A stretch of 64,000 nucleotides of DNA from Apium graveolens (taxonomy: Eukaryota > Streptophyta > Magnoliopsida > Apiales > Apiaceae). The notes below the pieces were generated by a model. It worked only from the letters and a program-made list of their open reading frames with translations, ran no database searches and was not told where the DNA came from. The position numbers and the translations under genes are program-made. This document shows, piece by piece, positions 24,891-36,801 of this stretch; position 1 is the first letter of the stretch; every line of letters starts with the position of its first letter. Location: assembly GCF_009905375.1 (NCBI RefSeq), contig NC_133657.1, positions 60,929,227 through 60,993,226 of the forward strand, written 5' to 3'.

Positions 24891-26324
24891 CACATTATAT
24901 ATATATATATATATATCCGATGAATTTTTACATGCCATGCATAATGATACATTCGCGGTCCAGGAATGAGACGAAATAACAATGAAAATAAAGAAAGAAA
25001 GAAAAAAAATGATAAAACACCACACAAATACACGCACGGGGTCAATCACCACCGCCTCTCTTCATCTCTCTCGCTCAATCTCTCTCTCTCGACCACTCCC
25101 AGACCTCTTTCCTCCCTCTTCTTCTCCCCCCCGATTTATTCTCTTTTTCTCTGCTTCTTTCTTCAATCTCTCCATTTCTTTTCTTTCACCGTGGTTTCTC
25201 CCATCTCTACCTCCGTTGTTCCCCTGTTCCTCGGTAATTTTCTGGTCGTCGCCTTATATATATATTCCGACTTGTTTTCTGTTGGGTATGTGTGTACTGT
25301 GAAGCGTGTGTGTGTTGCCTTGAACCGCCGCCTCTCCTCGATTTTCCGGCGAGACGGTGGCGAGTTGGGCGGCGCGTGTGCATGTTCTGCGTATGTCCCT
25401 GTGTGCGTTTGCGTGTGTTCGGTGTGTGTCGTGTTCCCCTGTGCTTCCTTATGCCGCCTGTGATTTGCTGTTGTTGCCTGAATTTCTGTTCTTCTGGTCG
25501 TGTTTGTATTCTCCAGTTGGGCGTGCGTGGGCGCGTGATGTTGGTTGATTAGGACTTATAATAATAATATTTTATTAATTTATGCAGGATTATCTGATTA
25601 AAGTTTCGTGAAATAAATAAAGTTACGCGGGGAAGAAATTAAAATAATCGGTGGAGTTTTGTGTTGAAAACTCGAAGATTTATCGGGTACCCGCAAAATT
25701 TTACCGTCGTCGGCGATGAGCCTCGGCGAGCCGACGGTGGACGGTGATGAATTATTTCTGAGTCCTAAATTATAAATAAATAAATTAGTTGTTAAAATGA
25801 ATTGCGAAATGAAAATACGAATAAAAACATAAAAATACGGATGATAATAATAATTAATAATTAAGTTGTACCGGTGATTGGGAATTATGAATTGTGATTG
25901 GATGTTGTCGTTTTGATTGGATTGACGTCGAATAGGCCGATAAACAAAGGAGACGCTGCCCGATTTTCGGGAAATTAATTCCGAAAATATGGGAACGTAA
26001 CCTATAATTATCGGAGACGTCGAGCGAAGGTATATAATTCTGTTATACGAATCTAGTTATGTGCGGTAGCAAAATATTTTATAATCACCCTATTATTTTC
26101 AAACCAACGGGTATACGTACTTTCCGAAAATAAATACCGAACCGAACTTCGAAGATGTGAATCATAATTGCTATGTGTATTTTAATAATACATATAAGTA
26201 TGAGTCGGGATATGAAACCGTAAGGGTAGAAGTGATAGTGATTTGATGTTAAGCTTAAGCGATTATCTGAATTAGGGTATTTCAACCCTGTAGGTCCTAG
26301 ACGGGAACCCGAATATCGACATCG
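24890..26324 (+). repeat. Gypsy-like LTR region (+ orientation), 5' portion
   Basis: A (TA)n tract and TATA-like sequence (24893-24916) are followed by a CT-rich leader (25050-25230), GC-rich sequence with CGGCGAG repeats (25325-25375 and 25705-25740) and AT-rich sequence to 26324. There the copia element interrupts it; the LTR resumes at 34358. Small open frames at 24966-25552 are in the leader and are not convincing genes. Confidence 0.45.
26320..26324. repeat. Target-site duplication CATCG (left)
   Basis: Repeated at 34353-34357. Confidence 0.93.
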
Positions 26325-27982
26325 TGAAAGGAATATGTCCTAAGTCCAATCATGTATTAGGATTTAAGAATAAATTTTATGTAATCTGTTTTGATTTCAT
26401 TGATATTAATAAAAGACTTGTTTTGTTTTTATGACGGGTTCTATCTATTTAAGTGTTTAAATAAGATATACCATAGTTTAGAATAAAGTTTTTATGGATT
26501 ATGATGAGATCATAATAGTGAGACCTAAAAGATGATAACTCTAAACTTAAATAGTTCCTGGTCATAGGATTACTAACTGGTAATTAATAATCCGCAAAGA
26601 TCGGTACATACTATGCTTGCTTCATTTTGAAGGATGTCTGTTCTCATAGATATTTGTGTGGTGACACTATAGCTAGTATGTAGGTGCTTATTATAGAATA
26701 AGTTCACTGAACATGACTCGCACAGCTGAACAACTGATGGAGTTCACTCACGTGTCAGCAGTTGTTCATATAGTGATAGTTGTACAAGTATCCTTAGACT
26801 TGAGGTCATCATAGTCATCTTGTGTACACTGAACTATGCTTTGGTTTAGTTCTTAGTCTCCAGGGACAATTATTAGGGCTCTACTGGGTATAGGAATTTG
26901 TACACGAAGATAGTGTATAATCAATAAAGGATCTACCCCTTCCAGTGAAGGAAGCGAATGTTCAAGGCTGATCCACTTATGCTAGTTCAGGAATCTCTGG
27001 CCAGAGTGAATGAAATTAGAAAGGAGTTTCTAATTTGCATAGAACTAAGCATAGTAAATGGTAAGCAAGTGATTAAATTAGATAGGCTTGACACGAGATC
27101 CATGCCTTGTATTTAATCAGGACATTGTAGGGTAGAAGGAGTTTATTGTACGGTAACTATTCACTGAATAAGTTCTTGGTATTCTAAGCAGTGAATTCGT
27201 ATTATCCGGATAGTCGCGATATGCTGAGAAGTATCCCTCACGATGTAGAATAAATATGATTAATTAATTAATCATATTTAATAAATTAGAGAATTTATAT
27301 AAATAATGATAAAATAGTTTTATTATTATTTATTTCTACTACCGCCTTAATATTGAACCTACAGGGTCACACCATAAAAAGAGAATGATTTAATGGTGGA
27401 GAAATTAATTAATAATGGCTGATAATTATTTATTTATGAAATAAATAATTAATTGGCAAATTTAATAATTGATTAAATGAGATTTAATTGATTATAAATT
27501 AATTAAGAAAAGTTCTTAATATTATTAATTAAGAATTTAATTTTTGGAAATTAAATCAAGAGAGAGAATTATTCCTAAAGTGTTTAGAAAAAGGATTAAT
27601 AATTAAAAGGTGTTTTAATTATTAATGAGAATAATAAATGGGTTAATAATAATAATATTTTATGGGAAAATTTAGCTGAAAATTTTGCCTATAAATATAC
27701 TATTATAAACCCTATTTTTATTCTAACCCTAACCCAAAAGTTTTTAGAAAACCTAATTCTCTCTACCTCCTCCTCCTCCTTAACGTCGTTTTCTTGGTGG
27801 ATACCGGTGGTGTGTTTCACGTTTGAGGAGCAGCTGCTAGGGATCTCCGATCGTTGCTTTTGGATCACTATTAAAGGTTAGTAATCCATTCATATGTTTT
27901 AATCACGATTTATATGCTTTTATTTGGATTTTATATGTGTAAAAGTGTTTTACCATGCCTCCGCTGCGATTAAAATCCAACA
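26325..27982 (+). repeat. 5' LTR of the second copia element
   Basis: 1658 bp. A TATA box (TATAAATA) lies at 27690-27697 and a CT-rich leader with CTCCTCCTCCT follows at about 27766-27779. A 12-bp segment just upstream of the TATA box (about 27672-27683) is absent from the 3' LTR. Confidence 0.95.
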
Positions 27983-27983
27983 A

Positions 27984-27995
27984 TGGTATCAGAGC
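27984..27995 (+). other. Primer binding site (initiator Met tRNA)
   Basis: TGGTATCAGAGC one base after the 5' LTR. Confidence 0.95.
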
Positions 27996-28339
27996 ATAGG
28001 TTGTATGCATATAGATCTGTGGTAAAAATTTCAGAATTTTATGTGCTTGTATGAATTAATTATGATTTTTACAAGTTATATTATGGATTAATTATGTCTG
28101 ACGAGAAATCGTTTCTCAGAATAATTTTGAATGTTGATCTGGGTTCTACAAGTGTTGTAGATCGTCTGGGTATTTTTTTTTCATAATTTTATGATGTATA
28201 GATTTTTTATTATGAATTTTTGAAGATCTTGTAATTAAATTCGTAATTAAATAATCATGTATATATATATAAATTGTTAGTATGTATATATATACATCTG
28301 TTGAGAATACATCGGCAGTATGTTTGTTTGTATGCACGG

Positions 28340-28690
28340 AGATTAAAGTTAACAGGTACGGCGGCACGGAAATCCCTGCGAGAAAAGACGGCGACTGCTG
28401 AAAAAGGCGAAGGACCGCGCGTCTGCCACGCGCGCGTGGGGTTCACGCGCTCCAGGCCCACGCGCGGCGCGTGTCAGCCACGCGCTGGTCAAAGGTCAGA
28501 TGACATGCTGACGTCATCAGATGACATCATGCTGACGTCAGCACAGGGTTTCGGGCGCGTGAGGCGCGTGTGCGCGTGGGGGCGCGTGGACGGGAGTCTC
28601 ACACGCGCCAGACAGCACGTGTGCGCGTGGGGGCGCGTGGGAGACGTTGTTTTGGCGCGTGCGGGCGCGTGGGAGCTCAGAATTGGGCGT
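28340..28690 (+). promoter_or_regulatory. GC-rich CGCG/ACGT motif block in the copia leader
   Basis: In an otherwise AT-rich leader, about 350 bp carry many GCGCGTG or CACGCG words and two TGACGTCA palindromes (within 28507-28545, TGCTGACGTCATCA and TGCTGACGTCAGCA). CGCG boxes are bound by CAMTA factors and TGACGTCA by bZIP factors in plants; whether that happens here is unknown. The long frames through this block follow from base composition. Confidence 0.6.
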
Positions 28691-29329
28691 GCCTGGTGCC
28701 GTTGGATTCGTCTTTTCGAGACGCTTCTAATGGTATATTGTATGATATTTTATGAAATTGTTTCGAACTGTTTATAGCTAACAGAAGTGTTTTAAAGCTG
28801 TTTTTGACTATTTTAATTGCTTTAAAATGCTTCATGTGATACATAGAGATGTATAATGCTTAGACCAATATGCTAGATGATGTAACATGCCTACCTTGAT
28901 GTTTATTCATGTTGATATATGTGATATATGCTTAGTTTATCATGCGATGATAGATTTAGGTGAACTTAAATGAACATAAGGCGTTTGTTAGACAACCTAG
29001 TATAGTGAAATTGTTTCATAACCTTAATAATAATATTATGAATACAATCATGAGATTTTTGTATTTATGAAACACGTAATTGAATATGAATTTTCGATAT
29101 GAGAGAAAGGATGATTCTGTCAACAACAAATTTCTATCTGTAAGAAAGGGTTATTAAGTGACACATCTTGACAATGCTCCACCCGATCTGGGAATCATCT
29201 GATTATTGATTATTGATTTGAAATATTTAATTTAAAAGGAAGAATCTCTTTATAATATGATTATGATTGTAACGTAATATAATCCCTCTAAAATTAAATA
29301 ATATCAAGTAGTAATTGGCCAATGATACA

Positions 29330-29710
29330 ACGGGCTTGTGTCGGTCATAGCCTTCCAACATGATAGAAAGTAGTTCTTATTTTTGAATCATTGTTGGTTC
29401 GTGCTACAGCCGAGGGCTTTGATTTCGAAATAAGAAATACTTGTCTATTATATAGAGATGTGTACATTGAATAAGAATCTAAAGGTCGGTACGTGCCATA
29501 GCCGTGGGCCTTTGGGGACTGATTCAATTGTACAGAATGTTGGGTTAGACTTGACTTATAATATTGAGTTTGTCGTGCCACAACCGTGACTCAATTATTC
29601 AAGAGGCTAAAGTTTGATTAGGGAATAACATAAGATGTAATTGACAAGAGTTGTCTGCCTATTGAACATTACATGGTGGTTCGTGCTACAGCCGGGGTTG
29701 TGTAATGGAA
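29330..29710 (+). repeat. Spaced TTCGTGCTACAGCCG repeats in the copia leader
   Basis: Five degenerate copies (near 29339, 29397, 29489, 29572 and 29681) of TTCGTGCTACAGCCGAGGGC at about 60-110 bp spacing upstream of gag. No coding role. Confidence 0.6.
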
Positions 29711-29897
29711 TGTAGGATCCCTATTCCCACTAGCATTATGAATGCTTAATTTTTCACGTAGGGGGTTGAATAAATTAGATAAACTAGTGGGAGCCACTTA
29801 TGAATAAAGACCCGATTCATATAGTGTTTTGAAATGAAATTGAATATTTGCTAAGTGTTGTTATGTGTTTATCATTTACAGATTTACTATATACATT

Positions 29898-30831
29898 ATG
29901 TCTTCTACACTATCACTCAGGAGCATACTGGATGCTCACAAGTTGACTGGTCCTAATTATGCTAACTGGCTTCAAAACTTGAGAATTGTTCTCAGGATTG
30001 AGAAGTTGGAATACGTGATTGACTCACCTAAGCCTACTGAACCTGCTAATGATGCACATAATGATGAACATGTGTGTATCGTAAGTGGGTAGATGATGCA
30101 AATGTTGCTCAATGCATCATGCTAGCTTCCATGAACAATGAGCTACAGAAGCAACATGAGCATATGGATGCTCACACTATCCTCATGCATCTACAAGAGT
30201 TGTATGATATGGCAGGGAGGACAGCTCGATATGAGATATCGAAGGAGCTGTTCGGTTGTAGGATGTCTGAGGGATCATCTGTGAATGACCATGTACTTAA
30301 GATGATCAATTTGATTGAACGTCTTGGACAACTTGGTTTGCCATGGATGGGGAGCTGAGCCAAGACTTGGTCTTGCAATCGCTTCCGAGTTCGTTCTCGC
30401 AGTTTGTTGTGAATTTTCACATGAATAAGTTGGATGTCAGCCTGCCTGAACTCCACAACATGTTGAAGACTGCGAAATCAAATTTTCCCCCTAAGAAGAG
30501 TTCTGTTCTTCTAATTGGTGAAGGTTCCAATCCTAAGAAAAGGAAGAGGAACCCTTCCAAGAAGAAGAAAGTAGGTGAGAAAACGCCGGTTCCACCAAAA
30601 GCTGAAGACCCCAAGAGCAAAGTTGTTTGCTTTTACTGTAACAAGGTGGGGCACTGGAAGAGGAACTGCAAGGTTTACCTTGCAGAATTGAAGAAGAAGA
30701 AGGGTAGTGAGACTACCGCTTCTGATTCAGGTATGTTCATGATAGAAGTGAATATGTCATTAAATCAAATTTCTACTTGGGTATTAGATACCGCCTGTGG
30801 TTCTCATATCTGCAATTTGTTGCAGGACTAA
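29898..30831 (+). pseudogene. gag: Copia Gag, frameshifted
   Basis: ATG 29898 opens MSSTLSLRSILDAHKLTGPN, then NYANWLQNLRIVLRIEKLEY, a UBN2-type Gag N-terminus. The frame shifts near 30090 (before RKWVDDANVAQCIMLASMNN) and again near 30350. A lysine-rich region is followed by a CCHC knuckle CFYCNKVGHWKRNC near 30630. The frame runs on to the protease motif WVLDTACGSHIC near 30780, then a stop. Gag and Pol were probably one polyprotein. Confidence 0.85.
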
Positions 30832-32690
30832 GGAGAAGTAGGACTCTTGAGGAAGAGGAGTGATTCTACTGATGGGAAATGGAGCAAGAGTTGCTGCTGA
30901 AGATGTAGAATCATTTCATTTACATATGCCTACGGGCAAGACTATTGTTTTAAATAATTGTTATTTTGTTCCCTCGATTGTGAGGAATATTATTTCTATT
31001 CCCATGTTAGACTTGGCTGGATTTTCATTTATTATTGAGAATAATGAATGTTCTATTCTTAGAGATAATATTCTTTATGGACGTGGTACTTTAAATAATG
31101 GTCTGTATAAATGTGACATAATTTACTTCAGATTGAACAAACTAATAAAAGAAAAGGGATGATGAAAATCTCACTTTATTGTGGCACTGCAGTCTCCATT
31201 TAGTAGACATGGAGAGAGGGCTGCAAATTTGCTAGGAATGGTACACACAGATGTATGTGGACCAATGTCTACGCAAGCCATGGGTGGATTTTCATACTTC
31301 ATTACTTTCAAGGATAATAGATCTAGATTCGGATATGTGTTTGATGAAACACAAGTCTGAAGCCTTTGAAAAGTTCAAAGAGTATAAGTATGAAGTGGAG
31401 AAACAAACCAAACATAGTATTATAATTCTTCGATTAGATCGAGGTGGTGAATACTTGAATGGAGAGTTTCTGGATTATCTCAAAGTAAATGGTATAGTCT
31501 CCCAGTGGACGCCTCCAGATTGGTATCTGAAAGGAGAAATCGAACTTTGTTAGACATAGTTTGGTCCATGATGAGCTATGCAAATCTTCCAGTATTCCTA
31601 TGGGATTACACATTGGAAACCTCAGCATATTTACTGAATAAGGTGCCTTCCAAATCTGTTCCTCAAACTCCGTATGAGATATGGAAAGAAAGGAAACTGA
31701 GTCTTAAACACGTTAAGATTTGGGGATGTCCAGCTTATGTCAAGTAAGTTGACCCAGATAAGCTGGAATCTCGATCCGTAAAATGTAGTTTTGTGGGATA
31801 TCCTAAAGAGACTTTAGGGTATTACTTTTACACCGATCATCGGGTGTTTGTCTCCAGACATGCTACCTTCTTGGAAAAGGAGTTTATCCTTGAAGGAAAC
31901 AGTGGGAGCAAAATTGAACTTGATGAAGTTCAAGAAGTACAAACTACTACGGATCAAGTGGAAACACCTGTTCTGACTGAACAACCTTCTGTGGAACAGC
32001 CCATTCGTAGGTCAGGGAGAGTGTCTCGCCAACCTGAGGGGTAATATGGCCTTGTCATTGAGAATGACAATGAGTTGTCGATCATTGATGATGACGACCC
32101 TGTGACCTATAATGAGGCTATGAGTAGTGTTGACTCAGAGAAATGGCATAGTGTCATGAAATCCGGAATGAAATCTATGTATACGGGATACAAAAGAATG
32201 ATTAGAGCAGATGGCCAGGTGGAGACCTTTAAGGCCAGGCTTGTGGCAAAAGAATTCAAATAAAGGCAATGGATTGACTTTGATGAAACCTTTTACCTGT
32301 AGCCCTGTTATAATCAGTTCGGATTTTGCTTGCGAATGCTGCTTACTACGACTATGAGATATGGTAAATAGCCAGATGGTTTTCTTTCCAAGAGAAATGA
32401 AAACCTAGTGTGTAAGCTGATGCGAACCATATGTGGTTTAAAGCAAGCTTCTCGTAGATGGAACATCCGTTTTGATGAGACAATCAAAGAGTTTGGTTTT
32501 ATGAAAAACGTAGATGAACCATGTGTCTACAAAAGGTTTAGTGGGAGCGCGATAACATTTCTTGTGTTGTATTGAAATAGAGTTGACACACATAACAACA
32601 TAGCAGACCCACTCACAAAGCTACTTTATGAAAGTCACTTTGATCGTCATAAAGACTAGATGGGTATTAGATACCAGAGTGATTGGCTTT
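30832..32690 (+). pseudogene. pol: Copia Pol remnants with large deletions
   Basis: Fragments in several frames: protease-integrase linker (LMGNGARVAAEDVESFHLHM, NNCYFVPSIVRNIISIPMLD), an integrase part (RLDRGGEYLNGEF; YLLNKVPSKSVPQTPYEIWK), an RT start (SEKWHSVMKSGMKSMYTGYK, ETFKARLVAKEF), the GLKQASRRWN block near 32440, then a jump near 32570 to the RNase H tail (NNIADPLTK). The catalytic YVDD region and most of RNase H are gone. There are many stops and shifts, so it is certainly non-functional. Confidence 0.85.
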
Positions 32691-32692
32691 AG

Positions 32693-32706
32693 TACAAGTG
32701 GGAGAT
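32693..32706 (+). other. Polypurine tract
   Basis: AAGTGGGAGAT directly precedes the 3' LTR start. Confidence 0.85.
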
Positions 32707-34352
32707 TGAAAGGAATATGTCCTAAGTCCAATCATGTATTAGGATTTAGGAATAACTTTTATGTAATCTGTTTTTATTTTATTGATATTAATAAAAGACT
32801 TGTTTTGTTTTTATTACGGGCTCTATCTATTTAAGTGTTTAAATAAGATATACCATAATTTAGAGTAAAGCTTTTATTGATTATGATGAGATCATAATAG
32901 TGAGACCTAAAAGATGATAACTCTAAACTTAAATAGTTCCTGGTCATAGGATTACTAACTGGTAATTAATAATCCGCAAAGATCGGTACATACTATGCTT
33001 GCTTCATTTTGAAGGATGTCTGTTCTCATAGATATTTGTGTGGTGACACTATAGCTAGTATGTAGGTGCTTATTATAGAATAAGTTCACTGAACATGACT
33101 CGTACAGCTGAACAACTGATGGAGTTCACTCACGTGTCAGCAGTTGTTCACATAGTGATAGTTGTACAAGTATCCTTAGACTTGAGGTCATCATAGTCAT
33201 CTTGTGTACACTGAACTATGCTTTGGTTTAGTTCTTAGTCTCCAAGGACAATTATTAGGGCTCTACTGGGTATAGGAATTTGTACACGAAGTTAGTGTAT
33301 GATCAATAAAGGATCTACCCCTTCCAGTGAAGGAAGCGAATGTTCAAGGCTGATCCACTTATGCTAGTTCAGGAATCTCTGGCCAGAGTGAATGAAATTA
33401 GAAAGGAGTTTCTAATTTGCATAGAACTAAGCATAGTAAATGGTAAGCAAGTGATTAAATTAGATAGGCTTGACACGAGATCCATGCCTTGTATTTAATC
33501 AAGACATTGTAGGGTAGAAGGAGTTTATTGTACGGTAACTATTCACTGAATAGGTTCTTGGTATTCTAAGCAGTGAATTCGTGTTATCCGGATAGTCGCG
33601 ATATGCTGAGAAGTATCCCTCACGATGTAGAATAAATATGATTAATTAATTAATCATATTCAATAAATTAGAGAATTTATATAAATAATGATAAAATAGT
33701 TTTATTATTATTTATTTCTACTACCGACTTAATATTGAACCTACAGGGTCACACCATAAAAAGAGAATGATTTAATGGTGGAGAAATTAATTAATAATGG
33801 CTGATAATTATTTATTTATGAAATAAATAATTAATTGGCAAATTTAATAATTGATTAAATGAGATTTAATTGATTATAAATTAATTAAGAAAAGTTCTTA
33901 ATATTATTAATTAATAATTTAATTTTTGGAAATTAAATCAAGAGAGAGAATTATTTCTAAAGTGTTTAGAAAAAGGATTAATAATTAAAAGGTGTTTTAA
34001 TTATTAACGAGAATAATAAATGGGTTAATAATAATAATATTTTATGGGAAAATTTTGCCTATAAATATACTATTATAAACCCTATTTTTATTCTAACCCT
34101 AACCCAAAAGTTTTTAGAAAACCTAATTCTCTCCACCTCCTCCTCCTCCTTAACGTCGTTTTCTTGGTGGATACCAGTGGAGTGCTTCACGTTTGAGGAG
34201 CAGCTGCTAAGGATCTCCGATCGTTGCTTTTGGATCGCTATTAAAGGTTAGTAATCGATTCATATGTTTTAAATACGATTTATATGCTTTTATTTGGATT
34301 TTATATGTGTAAAAGTGTTTTACCATGCCTCCGCTGCGATTAAAATCCAACA
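32707..34352 (+). repeat. 3' LTR of the second copia element
   Basis: 1646 bp; lacks the 12-bp segment next to the TATA box that the 5' LTR has. Confidence 0.95.
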
Positions 34353-34357
34353 CATCG
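34353..34357. repeat. Target-site duplication CATCG (right)
   Basis: Repeats 26320-26324. Confidence 0.93.
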
Positions 34358-35507
34358 GACTAGGAATGATCTAGTGATTAGACGTTGGGATCAACGAAGT
34401 TCTAATCGAAGGGCCTGAGTGTTGGAATCGTATCCAAAAAGGAATAGTAGTTTAACGATAAAGCCGAACGATCAAGTCGAATCAAAGTCAACTAGTAATA
34501 GCGATTAAAGCTTATTGAGGCAAGTATTCCTGATTTTTCTTTTAAAATACTACAAATATTTCTTCGATCCTATTCTAAGTTCAGAATAGTTAAATATTTT
34601 ACATTTCGCTGTAATTATTCTTATTATGCATGTTCCCTTCATTATTGTTCCTATAATTCGATTGCTCTCTTGAGCAAATACCCATTCTTTCGGGTTATTT
34701 GCCAGGGATGTTTTGAATTCAAAATGATTTGACATCAAAATACTCCATGGGCTGGATAATAATGATGTGTGAGATTAAGTTTTACTTAATCCTAAGGACC
34801 AGACATAACCGGTGCCTTGAGATGGGCCGTAGAGCCTGGATATCCAACTGGATCTATATAGGTAGGTATAGATCTGCACTGTATCCTGACTGATCAGCAG
34901 GATATAGGTGCGAACCAGTGCCCAGTCTAATTTGTTGTTGATCGCCATTAACGACATTCTCTGTCGAAAGGTTTTATAATTTCAAAACCGGACAAAACCC
35001 TGATTCAGGAGATGAATCTGGGAATCACTTGCCACTTTTGGATTTATAATCAAAGGTTGATGACAGCCAACGTTTATTCGCTCAACTCACTCAAATAAAT
35101 AGAATAATTTAAAATTGTTTAAAGCTTTTCTCCGGAAAATTCCTTTGATATTAATATTTGAAACTCAAATTATATACTTGCTGGACATTTTTGGCTCACT
35201 CTTGCTTTGAAATTCTTATTTCTTCCAGAAGCAGATAATGATAAAAGTGAATAACTTTTGATAGACAACAGAAGATAGGGAAATCTCCGCTGCGAGAGAT
35301 CGAAGATGTTAGAAGAATAAGACAAGAGCATTTGTGTAAAGGTATTTGCACTCGTATTGTAGTTGTTGTGAATTGTAGACGGTTAAATTCTTGTTTCATA
35401 CCATAACCTGTAAACGATCCGGATTCAAGGGGTTAATTGAATATTATTTCATTTTATGTAAAGATTGTTTCGTGACACCAAATCTTGACCCCAGATTTGG
35501 GTTGTTA
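34358..35507 (+). repeat. Gypsy-like LTR region (+ orientation), 3' portion
   Basis: Continues the LTR cut by the copia insertion. It has a hairpin-rich block (34790-34960), a CTTGCTGGACATTTTTGGCTC stem-loop with a following pyrimidine-AG (35178-35228) like the one at 21060 on the other strand, and ends GACCCCAGATTTGGGTTG then TTATA, resembling chromovirus LTR ends. No coding frame. Confidence 0.45.
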
Positions 35508-36011
35508 TAGAAACAGATCTGCAATCGAAAAACATAATTATCAAAAATAAAGTTAGGGTTTAATCAAGTAGTAAGTAGCACATAACACTTTGATTTGAAA
35601 ACGTAAATCACCTTAATGGTTAACGATGAAGATTTGAGTATGATAAAGAAGAAGTATAGATAAAATGGTGAAAAACTGAAGAAAAAACTGAAGACAGGTG
35701 GAAAGACAAGAAGGTGGGAGAGGAGTAAAGTGGGTGGTTGTAACGTAATAAAGTAAATTAAATGCAACGGTTTTTTAAAAAACAGTAAATATGCAATACA
35801 ACAGTTAAGATTGTATTTTTGCAATTATATACCTCAAATCTGGTATTTTTGGCAAATTTTGTTTTAAATTTAGATATTTTTATCTTAAAAATTTTCAAGC
35901 TAATTGTTACTAATAAAATATGTATAAAATAAGAAAAGCGAAACGATTAATCGGACAGAAAAAAATCATTTGGGGGTGTTAAACTAGGCTTCCCTTCTGT
36001 TGTGTTGGCCG
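35508..36011. other. AT-rich spacer
   Basis: About 500 bp with no convincing gene or repeat structure. Confidence 0.5.
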
Positions 36012-36676
36012 TAGGGGTGTACACGGATCGTGTTGGGCGGGTTGGGAGAATTTAGCAACCCAACCCAATTAATTCGGGTTTTCAAAATTTCAATTCAACC
36101 CAAACCGTTTAAATTTGTAACCCAAACCAATTTGTATACTTCGGTTTGGATCGGTTTATTAAATATACAAAATTAATATAAAAAATTATAATAAAACATA
36201 AGGTTTCAAAGTTTAAAACACTTGAAAATAGTTCAAAAAAATATTACAATCCTCCATATTGAATAGTCTTAAGCATCTAATTTTCGACATCAAAAGTACT
36301 AATAATATTGTTTACGCTTTAAATATTGGAATGAATCATAAATGCAAAAAATATAACACTAATCAAACATCTATTGTTGTTACGAAATGAACTATGAACA
36401 CGGAGGTTATAAGTTACATTTAGAGTTAGAGATATATGGATCTATGTAAATGGCCACATAATTTTGGATTAACTTATTAACATGTACATATATATTTTAA
36501 TCGTGTTGGGTTGAATTGGTTTAAAATTATCGAAAATCATATCCAACCCAATTATATCGGGTTGACATTTTTTCAACCCAACTATATATCGAGTTGAAAA
36601 AAATCGGTTTAATTCGGCCGAAATAGGGTCGGTTCGGTTTGGATCGGTCGGTTTGGCCAATCGGTATACACCCCTC
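36012..36676. mobile_element. hAT-type non-autonomous element (MITE) in the RFI2-like promoter
   Basis: Ends TAGGGGTGTACAC and GTATACACCCCTC form inverted repeats of about 11-13 bp. The 8-bp flanks GTTGGCCG (36004-36011) and GTTAGCCG (36677-36684) match at 7 of 8 positions, as expected of hAT duplications. The inside is made of degenerate AACCCAACCC and TCGGTTTGGATCGG words, typical of this MITE type. No ORF. Confidence 0.75.
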
Positions 36677-36702
36677 GTTAGCCGCGTCTACCACGTTTTC
36701 AT

Positions 36703-36710
36703 TTTATAAA
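36703..36710 (+). promoter_or_regulatory. TATA box of the RFI2-like gene
   Basis: TTTATAAA about 92 bp upstream of the ATG and about 27 bp downstream of the MITE end. A CACGTT word lies just upstream at about 36692. Confidence 0.6.
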
Positions 36711-36801
36711 ACCAACACAACAGATATACACACACCCCATCAATTCAGTTGCTGCTTTCACTTGTTCCTCCAAATTTATTTAATTAATTACAATTGATCG
36801 A

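Larger units (their letters stand above)
26325..34352 (+). mobile_element. Ty1/copia retrotransposon with decayed gag-pol, 8,028 bp
   Basis: LTRs at 26325-27982 (1658 bp) and 32707-34352 (1646 bp) both start TGAAAGGAAT and end AATCCAACA; CATCG flanks the element on both sides (26320-26324 and 34353-34357). The primer site, a long leader, gag, a broken pol and a polypurine tract are in place. About 30 LTR substitutions (about 2%) plus a 12-bp indel make it clearly older than the 7222-20468 element. The integrase has lost sequence and most of RT-RNase H is deleted. Confidence 0.95.

Noticed and set aside
24966..25552. Overlapping open frames of 61-165 codons in a CT- and GC-rich stretch
   Set aside because: Low-complexity Ser/Leu/Cys translations in several frames at once; better explained as an LTR leader.
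28274..28777. 167-codon frame in the copia leader
   Set aside because: Arises from the GC-rich CGCG block and overlaps another frame; no domain.
20850..35515. A single large insertion bounded by GAAACA on both sides
   Set aside because: The six-base match is weak and the sequence next to it does not have TG...CA ends.
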